From: JAGOBX01 sp017999075 [NCBI: Candidatus Babelota bacterium]
GTDB taxonomy: Bacteria; JAGOBX01
Assembly (NCBI GenBank): GCA_017999075.1
Contig: JAGOBX010000205.1
Span: forward strand, 1-6,472
Reading direction: 5' to 3'
DNA length: 6,472 bases
A model generated the notes under the pieces. It saw only the letters and a program-made list of their open reading frames with translations, did no database searches and was not told the origin of the DNA. Within the stretch, counting starts at the first letter, position 1; each line of letters opens with the position of its first letter. Of the stretch, positions 1-5,867 are shown piece by piece. The position numbers and the translations under genes are program-made.

Positions 1-2
1 CA

Positions 3-491
3 GTAGAACTGGTGGTCGGATCAATACTTCATCCTGCGCCGTCATCAATATTCTCTCCAGGAGCAATTTTAATAATTTTCATAATACCATTATTGACTGC
101 GGTTAACAAACTTGAACCAAGATTCGGTTCTATTACTGTAATCGGTTTATTTACTGCAATATTAAAATTAATTTCAGTGGGTGGAGTCAAGTTTGTCCCT
201 GCATTAGCAATTTTCATTGAAGCATTAATTTTTGATTTGATAATACATTTATTTCCTGAAAGCTATAAAAAATCAAAGATAATAGCCGCAGGATTGTCAG
301 CAGCAGTTGCAGGAAGCGCTGCAGGAGCAATTATAGGCGGATACACTATAGGATTATTCGATGGTAAAACATGGGCATTCATATCATATTATGTATGCTT
401 TAGAGTGGGAAAAGCCCTTATAGGCGGAGTAATTGGAACAATAATAGGAATTACAGTTCAAAACAGATTGGCGGGCTATGTTAAAAATTAA
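3..491 (+). CDS. ECF transporter S component (substrate-binding membrane subunit), 5' partial
   Basis: This is a hydrophobic inner-membrane protein that probably binds the imported substrate and toppling-couples to the T subunit, as S components of energy-coupling factor importers do. The reading frame is open back to the first base, so the gene starts before the window and 162 residues are visible. I see about five hydrophobic segments (visible residues 17-35, 42-58, 62-84, 93-118 and 136-151). Two are Gly/Ala-rich with small-residue packing patterns, and the last is preceded by a FRVGKALIGG stretch typical of the C-terminal part of S components. S components usually have six helices in 160-200 residues, so only the first helix and its T-interaction motif are likely missing. 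The assignment rests mainly on context: the stop overlaps the start of the ATPase gene by 14 bp and a T component follows. The subfamily and substrate are not recognised. The internal GTG at 12 is unlikely to be the true start. Confidence 0.72.
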   Translation, partial: VELVVGSILHPAPSSIFSPGAILIIFIIPLLTAVNKLEPRFGSITVIGLFTAILKLISVGGVKFVPALAIFIEALIFDLIIHLFPESYKKSKIIAAGLSAAVAGSAAGAIIGGYTIGLFDGKTWAFISYYVCFRVGKALIGGVIGTIIGITVQNRLAGYVKN

Positions 492-1803
492 TAATCTTTC
501 AATATCATATCATTCTAAGAATATAATAAAAAAACTTAATTTAAAAATTGAAGATGGGTCAATAATAATTATCTGCGGCAGTTCAGGTGCAGGCAAAACA
601 ACTTTGCTGCATGCATTATCAGGAATTATTCCCGGTATTATAAAAGCCGAAGTTAATGGTTCAATTGAATCAGACGGAGATTCAACTATAGTATTTCAAA
701 ATCCTCATTATTATTCATTTGCAAACATAGTTCTTGAAGAATTGTCGTTTTATCAGGAAAACCTGAATATTCCGCCAGACAGCATTATTGAAAACGTTTT
801 TGAAACGGCAAAATTCTTCAGCCTGGAAAATAAACTCTTAAAAAAAATAACAGATTTATCCGCAGGAGAAAAAGAACGGGTTTCTATATCTTCCGCAGTA
901 ATGACAAAATCTAAAATATTTTTTTTTGACGAACCTTTATCCTTGCTTGATGAAACAGGAAAAAAAATTTTTTTAGAACTTGTACTTAAACTTAAATCAG
1001 AAAAAAAAATATGTTTTATTTCCGAACATTTAGTAGAACCGCTGCTGAAAATATCTGATAACTTATTATTTTTAAATAATTCTGCGGAATATTCTTACTA
1101 CAATTTGCCGCTATCTGAAAATGACGAAAATGATTTATTTGAAAAAGGAATAAGAACAAAAAAACTATATAACGGACACAGAGCTGGTTATAAATCTGAA
1201 GAAATAATTTTAAAAACTGAAAATTTAAGTTTCGGATATAACTCCCAAAATAAAATTTTGAATAATTTGAACTTTGAAATTCATAAAGGAAATATTACTG
1301 CAATATCAGGCCTAAACGGGACAGGCAAAACCACTTTATTAAAATTAATCGCCGGATTGCTGAAATATGATACCGGAAAAATCTTATGTTCAGAAAAAAT
1401 CGCATACATTGACCAGGACCCGGACAGAATGCTTTTTGAAAACAGCGTATATAATGAAATAAATCCGTCAAAAAAATATAATGAAAATAAAATAGACATG
1501 ATACTTAACGAACTTAATATTTCCCATCTGAAGCACAATAACCCGCTGCTTTTAAGTTTAGGCGAAAAACACAGGGTATCCATAGCAGCAGCGCTCATAA
1601 CAAATCCATCGTTAATTTTAATTGATGAACCTGCCGCAGGTTTAGATTATAAAAATTTATCTGCATTTTTTGAAATATTACATAGTTTAACTATTTCCCG
1701 TAATATTACGGTTATGATTTCTTCAAACGACAAAGAATTGATAAAATCCTATTCGTCAAAAATTTTTCATATTGAAAACGGAGAAATTCATGTTAGAACA
1801 TAA
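478..1803 (+). CDS. ECF transporter fused double ATPase (EcfA-EcfA'/CbiO-CbiO type)
   Basis: This is a 441-residue cytoplasmic ATPase that would power the ECF importer; two ABC domains usually made as separate EcfA proteins or a homodimer are fused here. Domain 1 has Walker A GSSGAGKTT (34-42), Q-loop Gln74, signature LSAGE (127-131), Walker B ending FFFDEP (Asp151, Glu152), D-loop SLLD (155-158) and H-loop His184. A polar linker spans about 200-243. Domain 2 has Walker A GLNGTGKTT (278-286), Q-loop Gln313, signature LSLGE (359-363), Walker B ending LIDEP (Asp383, Glu384) and D-loop AGLD (387-390). The expected H-loop His is Asn417, in ISSND. Both domains keep the catalytic Glu, so both should bind ATP, but the domain 2 site may hydrolyse poorly. 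The ATG lies inside the end of the S-component gene, behind a G-rich but weak ribosome binding site, which suggests translational coupling. Fused ATPases of this kind are known (for example YkoD-like proteins). Confidence 0.93.
   Translation: MLKINNLSISYHSKNIIKKLNLKIEDGSIIIICGSSGAGKTTLLHALSGIIPGIIKAEVNGSIESDGDSTIVFQNPHYYSFANIVLEELSFYQENLNIPPDSIIENVFETAKFFSLENKLLKKITDLSAGEKERVSISSAVMTKSKIFFFDEPLSLLDETGKKIFLELVLKLKSEKKICFISEHLVEPLLKISDNLLFLNNSAEYSYYNLPLSENDENDLFEKGIRTKKLYNGHRAGYKSEEIILKTENLSFGYNSQNKILNNLNFEIHKGNITAISGLNGTGKTTLLKLIAGLLKYDTGKILCSEKIAYIDQDPDRMLFENSVYNEINPSKKYNENKIDMILNELNISHLKHNNPLLLSLGEKHRVSIAAALITNPSLILIDEPAAGLDYKNLSAFFEILHSLTISRNITVMISSNDKELIKSYSSKIFHIENGEIHVRT
1780..1783 (+). 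promoter_or_regulatory. Ribosome binding site of the T-component gene
   Basis: GGAG lies six bases before the ATG at 1790, inside the end of the ATPase gene. It decides the start of the T component in favour of 1790 over the in-frame TTG at 1772, which lies upstream of it. Confidence 0.7.
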
Positions 1804-2464
1804 TGCATTTGAATATTCTCATAAACAAACCATCATACATAAATTGCCTGTTAAATACAAACTGCTGGCGCTTTTAACAATAGTTATACTAATTAATTAT
1901 TCAAATAACATTATTTTATTGGCGCTATTAACTTGTTTTTCAATAATTTTTTATATTGCGGCAGGATTCAATTTTATTGATTTCATCAAAGATATTAAAT
2001 TTGTTTTATATTTATTTGCCGCAGGATTAATTTTCTGGATAGTATTCAATTACAGATCTTTTGAATATTTATCAGTTTTATTTTTTGAAATCATATTATT
2101 CTTTTCAAGTTTTGCATTATTCTTAAGAACAACAAATATCCAAGAATTATTATTCGGGTTGAGATTTTTTTTGCCATATAAAATAATATTCGCCATAGGA
2201 ATAAGCATAAGATTTTTACCGATATTGTCAAATGAATTAAAAAACATTATTTTATTACAAAAACATAGAGGTGGAAAATATGACTTAAAGTCAATTATTA
2301 CTGGAAATGCAGTTTTATCAATAATAATTCCGCTTATTGTAAGATGCGTTAAAATTTCAGAACATCTGACAATATACGCATACGTAAAAAAATTTGGCTT
2401 TTCAAAAAAAAGAACGTATATATGCGATTCAAAAAAATATAAAAAACTATTTGAATCCGAATAA
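1790..2464 (+). CDS. ECF transporter T component (CbiQ/EcfT family coupling permease)
   Basis: This is a 224-residue inner-membrane protein that would link the S component to the ATPase in the ECF importer. Hydrophobic segments run at about 24-37, 40-60, 70-88, 94-112, 130-146 and 172-186. The stretch from Arg113-Thr-Thr through the Pro129 turn to RFLPIL (141-146) matches the family pattern that precedes the first coupling motif. The two cytoplasmic coupling motifs, normally Ala-Arg-Gly, are altered: the first reads QKHRG (157-161) and the second KKFGF (200-204). The ATG at 1790 overlaps the ATPase gene by 14 bp and has GGAG six bases upstream, so I prefer it to the earlier TTG at 1772. The gene order S-A-T supports the role. 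Membership of the CbiQ/EcfT family is confident; the meaning of the altered motifs is open. Confidence 0.88.
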   Translation: MLEHNAFEYSHKQTIIHKLPVKYKLLALLTIVILINYSNNIILLALLTCFSIIFYIAAGFNFIDFIKDIKFVLYLFAAGLIFWIVFNYRSFEYLSVLFFEIILFFSSFALFLRTTNIQELLFGLRFFLPYKIIFAIGISIRFLPILSNELKNIILLQKHRGGKYDLKSIITGNAVLSIIIPLIVRCVKISEHLTIYAYVKKFGFSKKRTYICDSKKYKKLFESE

Positions 2465-2483
2465 TTTTATTTTTTATAATTTC

Positions 2484-2491
2484 AAGAGGAG
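2484..2491 (+). promoter_or_regulatory. Strong ribosome binding site of the TonB-dependent receptor gene
   Basis: AAGAGGAG ends ten bases before the ATG at 2502. It is the best Shine-Dalgarno match in the window. It fixes the receptor start at 2502, where a signal peptide begins, rather than at an in-frame codon 108 bases upstream inside the T-component gene. Confidence 0.8.
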
Positions 2492-2501
2492 TGAAATATT
2501 T

Positions 2502-4532
2502 ATGTCCAAATTATTTATCATTCATTTTGTTTCATTTTTAATAATTTTATCAGCAAATATGAATTTAACTGCAGAGCCGGTGTTTGATCTTGGCGAAATA
2601 ACTGTTACTGCTGAAAAATCAGAAATTGTCAAAGCTAATCCTGTAATAAAAATTACTGCTGAAAAAATAACGGATTTAAACGCTCAAAATATAGGCGAAT
2701 CATTAAAATTCAGCCCGTCGGTAATATACAGGCAAGCGCGCTCAAAACGGGAATATTATCTGAACGTAAGAGGACTTGAACAGGAACACATTACAGTGCT
2801 TCTCGATGGAATGCCCTTAAACCAGCCATATGACGGAGTATTGGATTTACAAAACATAATGACTGCTGATGTTTCAGAAATATCTTTAATCAAAGGATCT
2901 GCTTCTCCAATATACGGAGGTCAGGGTATAGCAGGAATATTGAATGTTATAACAAAAAAATCAACTGATAAAAATGGTTATCTGACTCTTCAGTACGGGA
3001 CCTCAAATTTTCAAAATTATGATGTTAATTTTTCAAAAACAATCAACAAATTTACTTTTTTTGCCGCAGGTTCTTACGGAAGTTCAGATGATATTCCAAT
3101 TTCAGATCCATACGTAATCAACTATCTATTTGGAAATGCAGCAGCAACTTATTCCAACTCAAAAAAGCTTGAAAATACGGATTATATAAAACGCTCAATA
3201 TCTTTTAAGACAACTTATAATTTAACCGAAAAATCAATTCTTGGATTTACCACAGAATATTATAATAATATTTGGGGAGTAGCTCCGCATTTCGTAAGTA
3301 ATGTGTCAAACGGAAAAGAACGTTTCAGAATATGGCGATTCACCGATTGGGAACGCGCCACATACAATTTGATATATAAATATGAACACGAAAATTTTGC
3401 ACTAAAAACAAGATTATTTCTTGATAATTTCGATAATTCCCTTGATCAGCGCGATATTGTAAGTCTGGCTAATTACAACGGAGAAACCTATACTCAGGCC
3501 ATTTCTAAATATGACGACCAGTTATACGGAGGGAATTTGGTATTATCAAAAAATTTTAATAATATTTCCACTGAATTAAGTTTGAATTTTAAACAGGACA
3601 AACATTCCGAACAAAGCAATTCTGTTTCGCCGTGGCTTGATTTCAAATCAAGAACATATTCAATAGGAAATCTTAATACTTTTAAAATCCGCGATAATTT
3701 AAAACTGCAGGCCGGATTGAGCTGGGATATGCTGGATAAAGTTCTTGTACAGGAAATAAAAAATGGAAATGTATCAGATACCGTTTCAGGAAAATCAGTA
3801 AAAACCGTCAATCCTTATTTTACGGCGATCTTTGATGTTGCAAAAAACAGTTCTATTGCATTTTCTTACGCAAAAAAAATAAAATTTCCGACTTTAAAAA
3901 ATTTGTACAGCAGAAGTGTTGATGGAACAAATAATCCCGGCAATCCTGATTTAAAAGAAGAAAGATCCGATAATTTCAATTTGAATTTTGAACACTCAAT
4001 AAATAATGGTTTACTTTCTCTCGGATGTTTTTATTATGATATAGACAATCATATAATTTTCAATAATATTTCCGGAACTTACAAACAATTTGATGCGCGT
4101 ATTTACGGCATTGAATTTTCCGGATTAAAAAAAATTAATAATTGGAGCACAGATTGTTCTATCACTTTACTGAAAGCAAGAAATGATTCAAACAATTTAC
4201 CTTCAAAAAAAATCGAATATAAACCAGAAATACAGGCTAATGCAGGAATAACTTATTCCAAAAACGGTTATAGATTTATCTTAAACAATAAATATATAGG
4301 CAGACAAACATATTATGAATACCGCCAAAGATACTATACTGCCGGTACTAATCCTCAAACAGGCAAACTTGACGATTATATTCTGACTGATATTAAACTT
4401 GAAAAGAAGTTTATGGAATCTCATTCTTTGTTCGTAAATATAAAAAATATTTTTGATAAATCATATTTTGATATGCTTTATATGCCTGGCGCAGGCAGAA
4501 TTATACACACAGGATATTCTTTTAGTTTTTAA
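2502..4532 (+). CDS. TonB-dependent outer-membrane receptor (BtuB/FepA-like)
   Basis: This is a 676-residue outer-membrane receptor that should take up a scarce ligand using energy relayed by TonB-ExbBD, which are not in the window. A signal peptide covers about residues 1-24, with likely cleavage at LTA/EP. A TonB box follows at once (GEITVTAEK, 31-39). The plug domain spans about 45-152 and contains the family features LNVRGLE (87-93), VLLDGMPLNQPYDG (99-112) and IKGSASPIYGGQGIAGILNVITKK (130-153), cited here by position and family pattern. The rest is a 22-strand-type barrel rich in alternating aromatic and polar residues. It has the usual NIFDKSYFD motif near the C-terminus and a terminal Phe for BAM recognition. 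The length is normal for the family. It lies 37 bp after the T-component gene, which suggests one operon and a shared substrate. Vitamin B12, a metal chelate or another vitamin are possible; the sequence alone does not decide. Confidence 0.93.
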   Translation: MSKLFIIHFVSFLIILSANMNLTAEPVFDLGEITVTAEKSEIVKANPVIKITAEKITDLNAQNIGESLKFSPSVIYRQARSKREYYLNVRGLEQEHITVLLDGMPLNQPYDGVLDLQNIMTADVSEISLIKGSASPIYGGQGIAGILNVITKKSTDKNGYLTLQYGTSNFQNYDVNFSKTINKFTFFAAGSYGSSDDIPISDPYVINYLFGNAAATYSNSKKLENTDYIKRSISFKTTYNLTEKSILGFTTEYYNNIWGVAPHFVSNVSNGKERFRIWRFTDWERATYNLIYKYEHENFALKTRLFLDNFDNSLDQRDIVSLANYNGETYTQAISKYDDQLYGGNLVLSKNFNNISTELSLNFKQDKHSEQSNSVSPWLDFKSRTYSIGNLNTFKIRDNLKLQAGLSWDMLDKVLVQEIKNGNVSDTVSGKSVKTVNPYFTAIFDVAKNSSIAFSYAKKIKFPTLKNLYSRSVDGTNNPGNPDLKEERSDNFNLNFEHSINNGLLSLGCFYYDIDNHIIFNNISGTYKQFDARIYGIEFSGLKKINNWSTDCSITLLKARNDSNNLPSKKIEYKPEIQANAGITYSKNGYRFILNNKYIGRQTYYEYRQRYYTAGTNPQTGKLDDYILTDIKLEKKFMESHSLFVNIKNIFDKSYFDMLYMPGAGRIIHTGYSFSF

Positions 4533-4541
4533 TAAAAAAAA

Positions 4542-4569
4542 TTGACATTACTGACTTTTTTATTATAAT
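4542..4569 (+). promoter_or_regulatory. Sigma70-type promoter (TTGACA-N16-TATAAT)
   Basis: A perfect -35 hexamer TTGACA (4542-4547) and a perfect -10 hexamer TATAAT (4564-4569) are separated by 16 bp, within the normal range. The start site would fall near 4576-4577, giving a leader of about 35 bases before the ATG at 4612. It begins ten bases after the receptor stop codon, so it separates the transport operon from the downstream membrane-protein genes. TATAAT alone is common in DNA this AT-rich, but a perfect -35 at the right distance is not. Confidence 0.8.
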
Positions 4570-4584
4570 TTTAATAGGCGAATA

Positions 4585-4598
4585 TTTTTTTAAAAAAA
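4585..4598 (+). repeat. T7A7 palindromic tract in the leader of the 99-residue gene
   Basis: Seven T are followed directly by seven A in the predicted 5' untranslated leader, 14 to 27 bases before the ATG. It is a perfect palindrome but has no loop, so it is unlikely to act as a normal RNA hairpin. It may simply reflect base composition. Confidence 0.4.
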
Positions 4599-4611
4599 CG
4601 AAATTATTAAA

Positions 4612-4911
4612 ATGAATATAAAAGCCAATTTTATATGTCAGGATAAATTAAGTTATGTTCCTGTAAATGTTCGGCAAATTTCAAACACTAAATTAATTAA
4701 ATATAGCTATAAAGATTCAAAAAAAAATAAACATTTTTTAATTTTTATAGCTATATTATCTTTGATAATTTCTTTTCTTATAACTTATTTCAATATAGGT
4801 AAACAATTACAAAATTATAAGGTTCTTCCAAATTCATATCATAAAAATGATAATGAATCGGAATTAGATTTATTAAAAAAATATAAAAATATATTAAATA
4901 AAATAGATTAA
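4612..4911 (+). CDS. Small single-pass membrane protein of unknown function
   Basis: I do not recognise this 99-residue protein. It has a Lys-rich, polar N-terminal part (1-41), one hydrophobic segment (about 42-62, FLIFIAILSLIISFLI core), and a short charged tail (63-99) that ends in a Leu/Lys-rich helix-like stretch. The positive residues before the segment (KDSKKNK) predict an N-in, C-out bitopic protein. No signal peptidase or lipobox motif is visible. It is the first gene after a strong promoter, and no Shine-Dalgarno sequence precedes its ATG. It sits 17 bp before a membrane-anchored TPR gene, so the two proteins may act together. The layout faintly resembles FtsL/DivIC-type division proteins, but neither the sequence nor the neighbours support that name. 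Codon use matches the flanking genes and the frame is clean, so I take it as a real gene. Confidence 0.65.
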   Translation: MNIKANFICQDKLSYVPVNVRQISNTKLIKYSYKDSKKNKHFLIFIAILSLIISFLITYFNIGKQLQNYKVLPNSYHKNDNESELDLLKKYKNILNKID

Positions 4912-4923
4912 ACTTAAGTTTAA
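4908..4923 (+). repeat. 16-bp perfect palindrome TTAAACTTAAGTTTAA in the gene junction
   Basis: This perfect inverted repeat overlaps the stop codon of the small membrane protein gene and fills nearly all of the 17-bp gap, ending five bases before the ATG of the TPR gene. It occupies the position where a ribosome binding site would be expected. It has no loop and no following T-run, so it is not a terminator. It could be a protein-binding dyad or chance in AT-rich DNA. Confidence 0.45.
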
Positions 4924-4928
4924 GTCTT

Positions 4929-5867
4929 ATGGAAAAATTTCTAAATATTATCATTATTTTATTATTGATAATAATAATAATACTTATTGGATTTATTGTT
5001 ATACTAATAAAAAATTCATTAAAGTCTAAGAAAGCTGTAAATCTAATCAAAAAAGGAAGAGAACTAAAAGAAAACAATGAAGTTGATAATGCAATTTCTT
5101 ATTATCACTCCGCGCTGAATTACATGAAAAACGTGACTGCGCTGTATGATTTAGGATATATATACTATTATCATAAAAACGATTTAAAAAATGGAGAGAA
5201 TTTTTTCAAGCAATGTATCGAAACAGAACCAAATTTTGCCCCTGCGCATTATTCGCTCGGATTTATATATTTTAACGACTATAAGAATCCAAATGCAGCC
5301 ATAAAAGAATTAAAAATTGCAATATCAATTTCACCTCAATTAGCTTATCCTTACAATACTCTCGGTATAATTTATAATGAATTGAAAATGTTTGATCAAG
5401 CTCAATTAATGATTAATAAAGCAATTGAAATAGATAATGATTATTCAGCTGCAATTAATAACCTCGGAGTTGTTTATTCAAACAAAGGCGACTTTGAAAA
5501 AGCTATAGAAATGTTCAAATTCGCATTAACTAAAAATTCCACATCTGCCGAATCATATAATAATCTGGGAAATGTATACGGAATAAAACTTATGGATGAA
5601 GCAGCTATTGAATGTTTCAAAAAATCTATTGAAATCAACCCTTCTAATTACTATACGAATTACTGGCTTGGTTCTATATATTTAAGAAACAAGCAATATG
5701 AAAAAGCTAAACAAAGTCTTGAAAATTCTATTAAATTGAACAATTCTTTTGTAGAAGGTTTCTTTAATCTTGCCATAGCATGCAGTAAACTCGGAGAACG
5801 CGAACTGGAACATAAATATTTTGATATCGCAGTAAAATTAAAACCTGAAATTCTTGATGAAATTTAA
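4929..5867 (+). CDS. Membrane-anchored TPR repeat protein
   Basis: This 312-residue protein has one N-terminal hydrophobic anchor (about 6-27, almost all Ile/Leu) followed by Lys-rich residues (28-43). About eight tandem tetratricopeptide repeats then run to the C-terminus, at roughly 36-68, 69-102, 103-137, 138-171, 172-205, 206-239, 240-273 and 274-307. The repeats show the family spacing of 34 residues, with LG.IY or LG.VY in helix A, an acidic/Ala helix B and a Pro or Asn at the turn (for example NNLGVVYSNKGDFEKAIEMF). The positive residues after the anchor favour repeats on the cytoplasmic face, although a mostly Ile/Leu anchor could instead be read as an uncleaved export signal. TPR proteins are scaffolds for protein complexes; the partner is unknown. 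It is probably co-transcribed with the small membrane protein upstream and the DedA-type gene downstream, whose start overlaps its stop. No clear Shine-Dalgarno sequence precedes the ATG. Confidence 0.88.
   Translation: MEKFLNIIIILLLIIIIILIGFIVILIKNSLKSKKAVNLIKKGRELKENNEVDNAISYYHSALNYMKNVTALYDLGYIYYYHKNDLKNGENFFKQCIETEPNFAPAHYSLGFIYFNDYKNPNAAIKELKIAISISPQLAYPYNTLGIIYNELKMFDQAQLMINKAIEIDNDYSAAINNLGVVYSNKGDFEKAIEMFKFALTKNSTSAESYNNLGNVYGIKLMDEAAIECFKKSIEINPSNYYTNYWLGSIYLRNKQYEKAKQSLENSIKLNNSFVEGFFNLAIACSKLGERELEHKYFDIAVKLKPEILDEI

Noticed and set aside
12-14. GTG as the start of the S-component gene
   Set aside because: The frame is open to base 1 and a start here would remove the first helix expected for the family, so the gene most likely begins before the window.
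1281-1598. Reverse-strand open frame of 105 codons within the ATPase gene
   Set aside because: It lies opposite domain 2 with its conserved motifs and has no family features or ribosome binding site of its own; the reverse frames at 29-217, 2050-2247, 3494-3811 and 4790-5077 are rejected for the same reason.
1772-1774. TTG as the start of the T-component gene
   Set aside because: ATG at 1790 has GGAG six bases upstream and gives a normal N-terminus for the family; the TTG lies before that binding site and has none of its own.
2451-2480. Possible promoter TTGAAT-N18-TATAAT before the receptor gene
   Set aside because: The -35 is imperfect and the spacer is long. The predicted start near 2487 would cut into the receptor's ribosome binding site, and TATAAT is expected by chance in DNA this AT-rich.
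2394-2501. 36-residue N-terminal extension of the receptor
   Set aside because: It lies mostly inside the T-component gene and would bury the signal peptide. The ATG at 2502 follows a strong ribosome binding site and begins a clean signal peptide.
2465-2501. Cobalamin or other riboswitch upstream of the receptor
   Set aside because: The gap is only 37 bp and holds no structured element; any riboswitch for this operon would have to lie before the window.
4585-4598. T7A7 tract as a transcription terminator for the receptor gene
   Set aside because: It has no GC stem, no loop and no T-run after it, and lies downstream of the strong promoter.
4612-4911. FtsL/DivIC division protein
   Set aside because: Only the size and single membrane segment fit; there is no clear coiled coil after the segment and no cell-division genes nearby.
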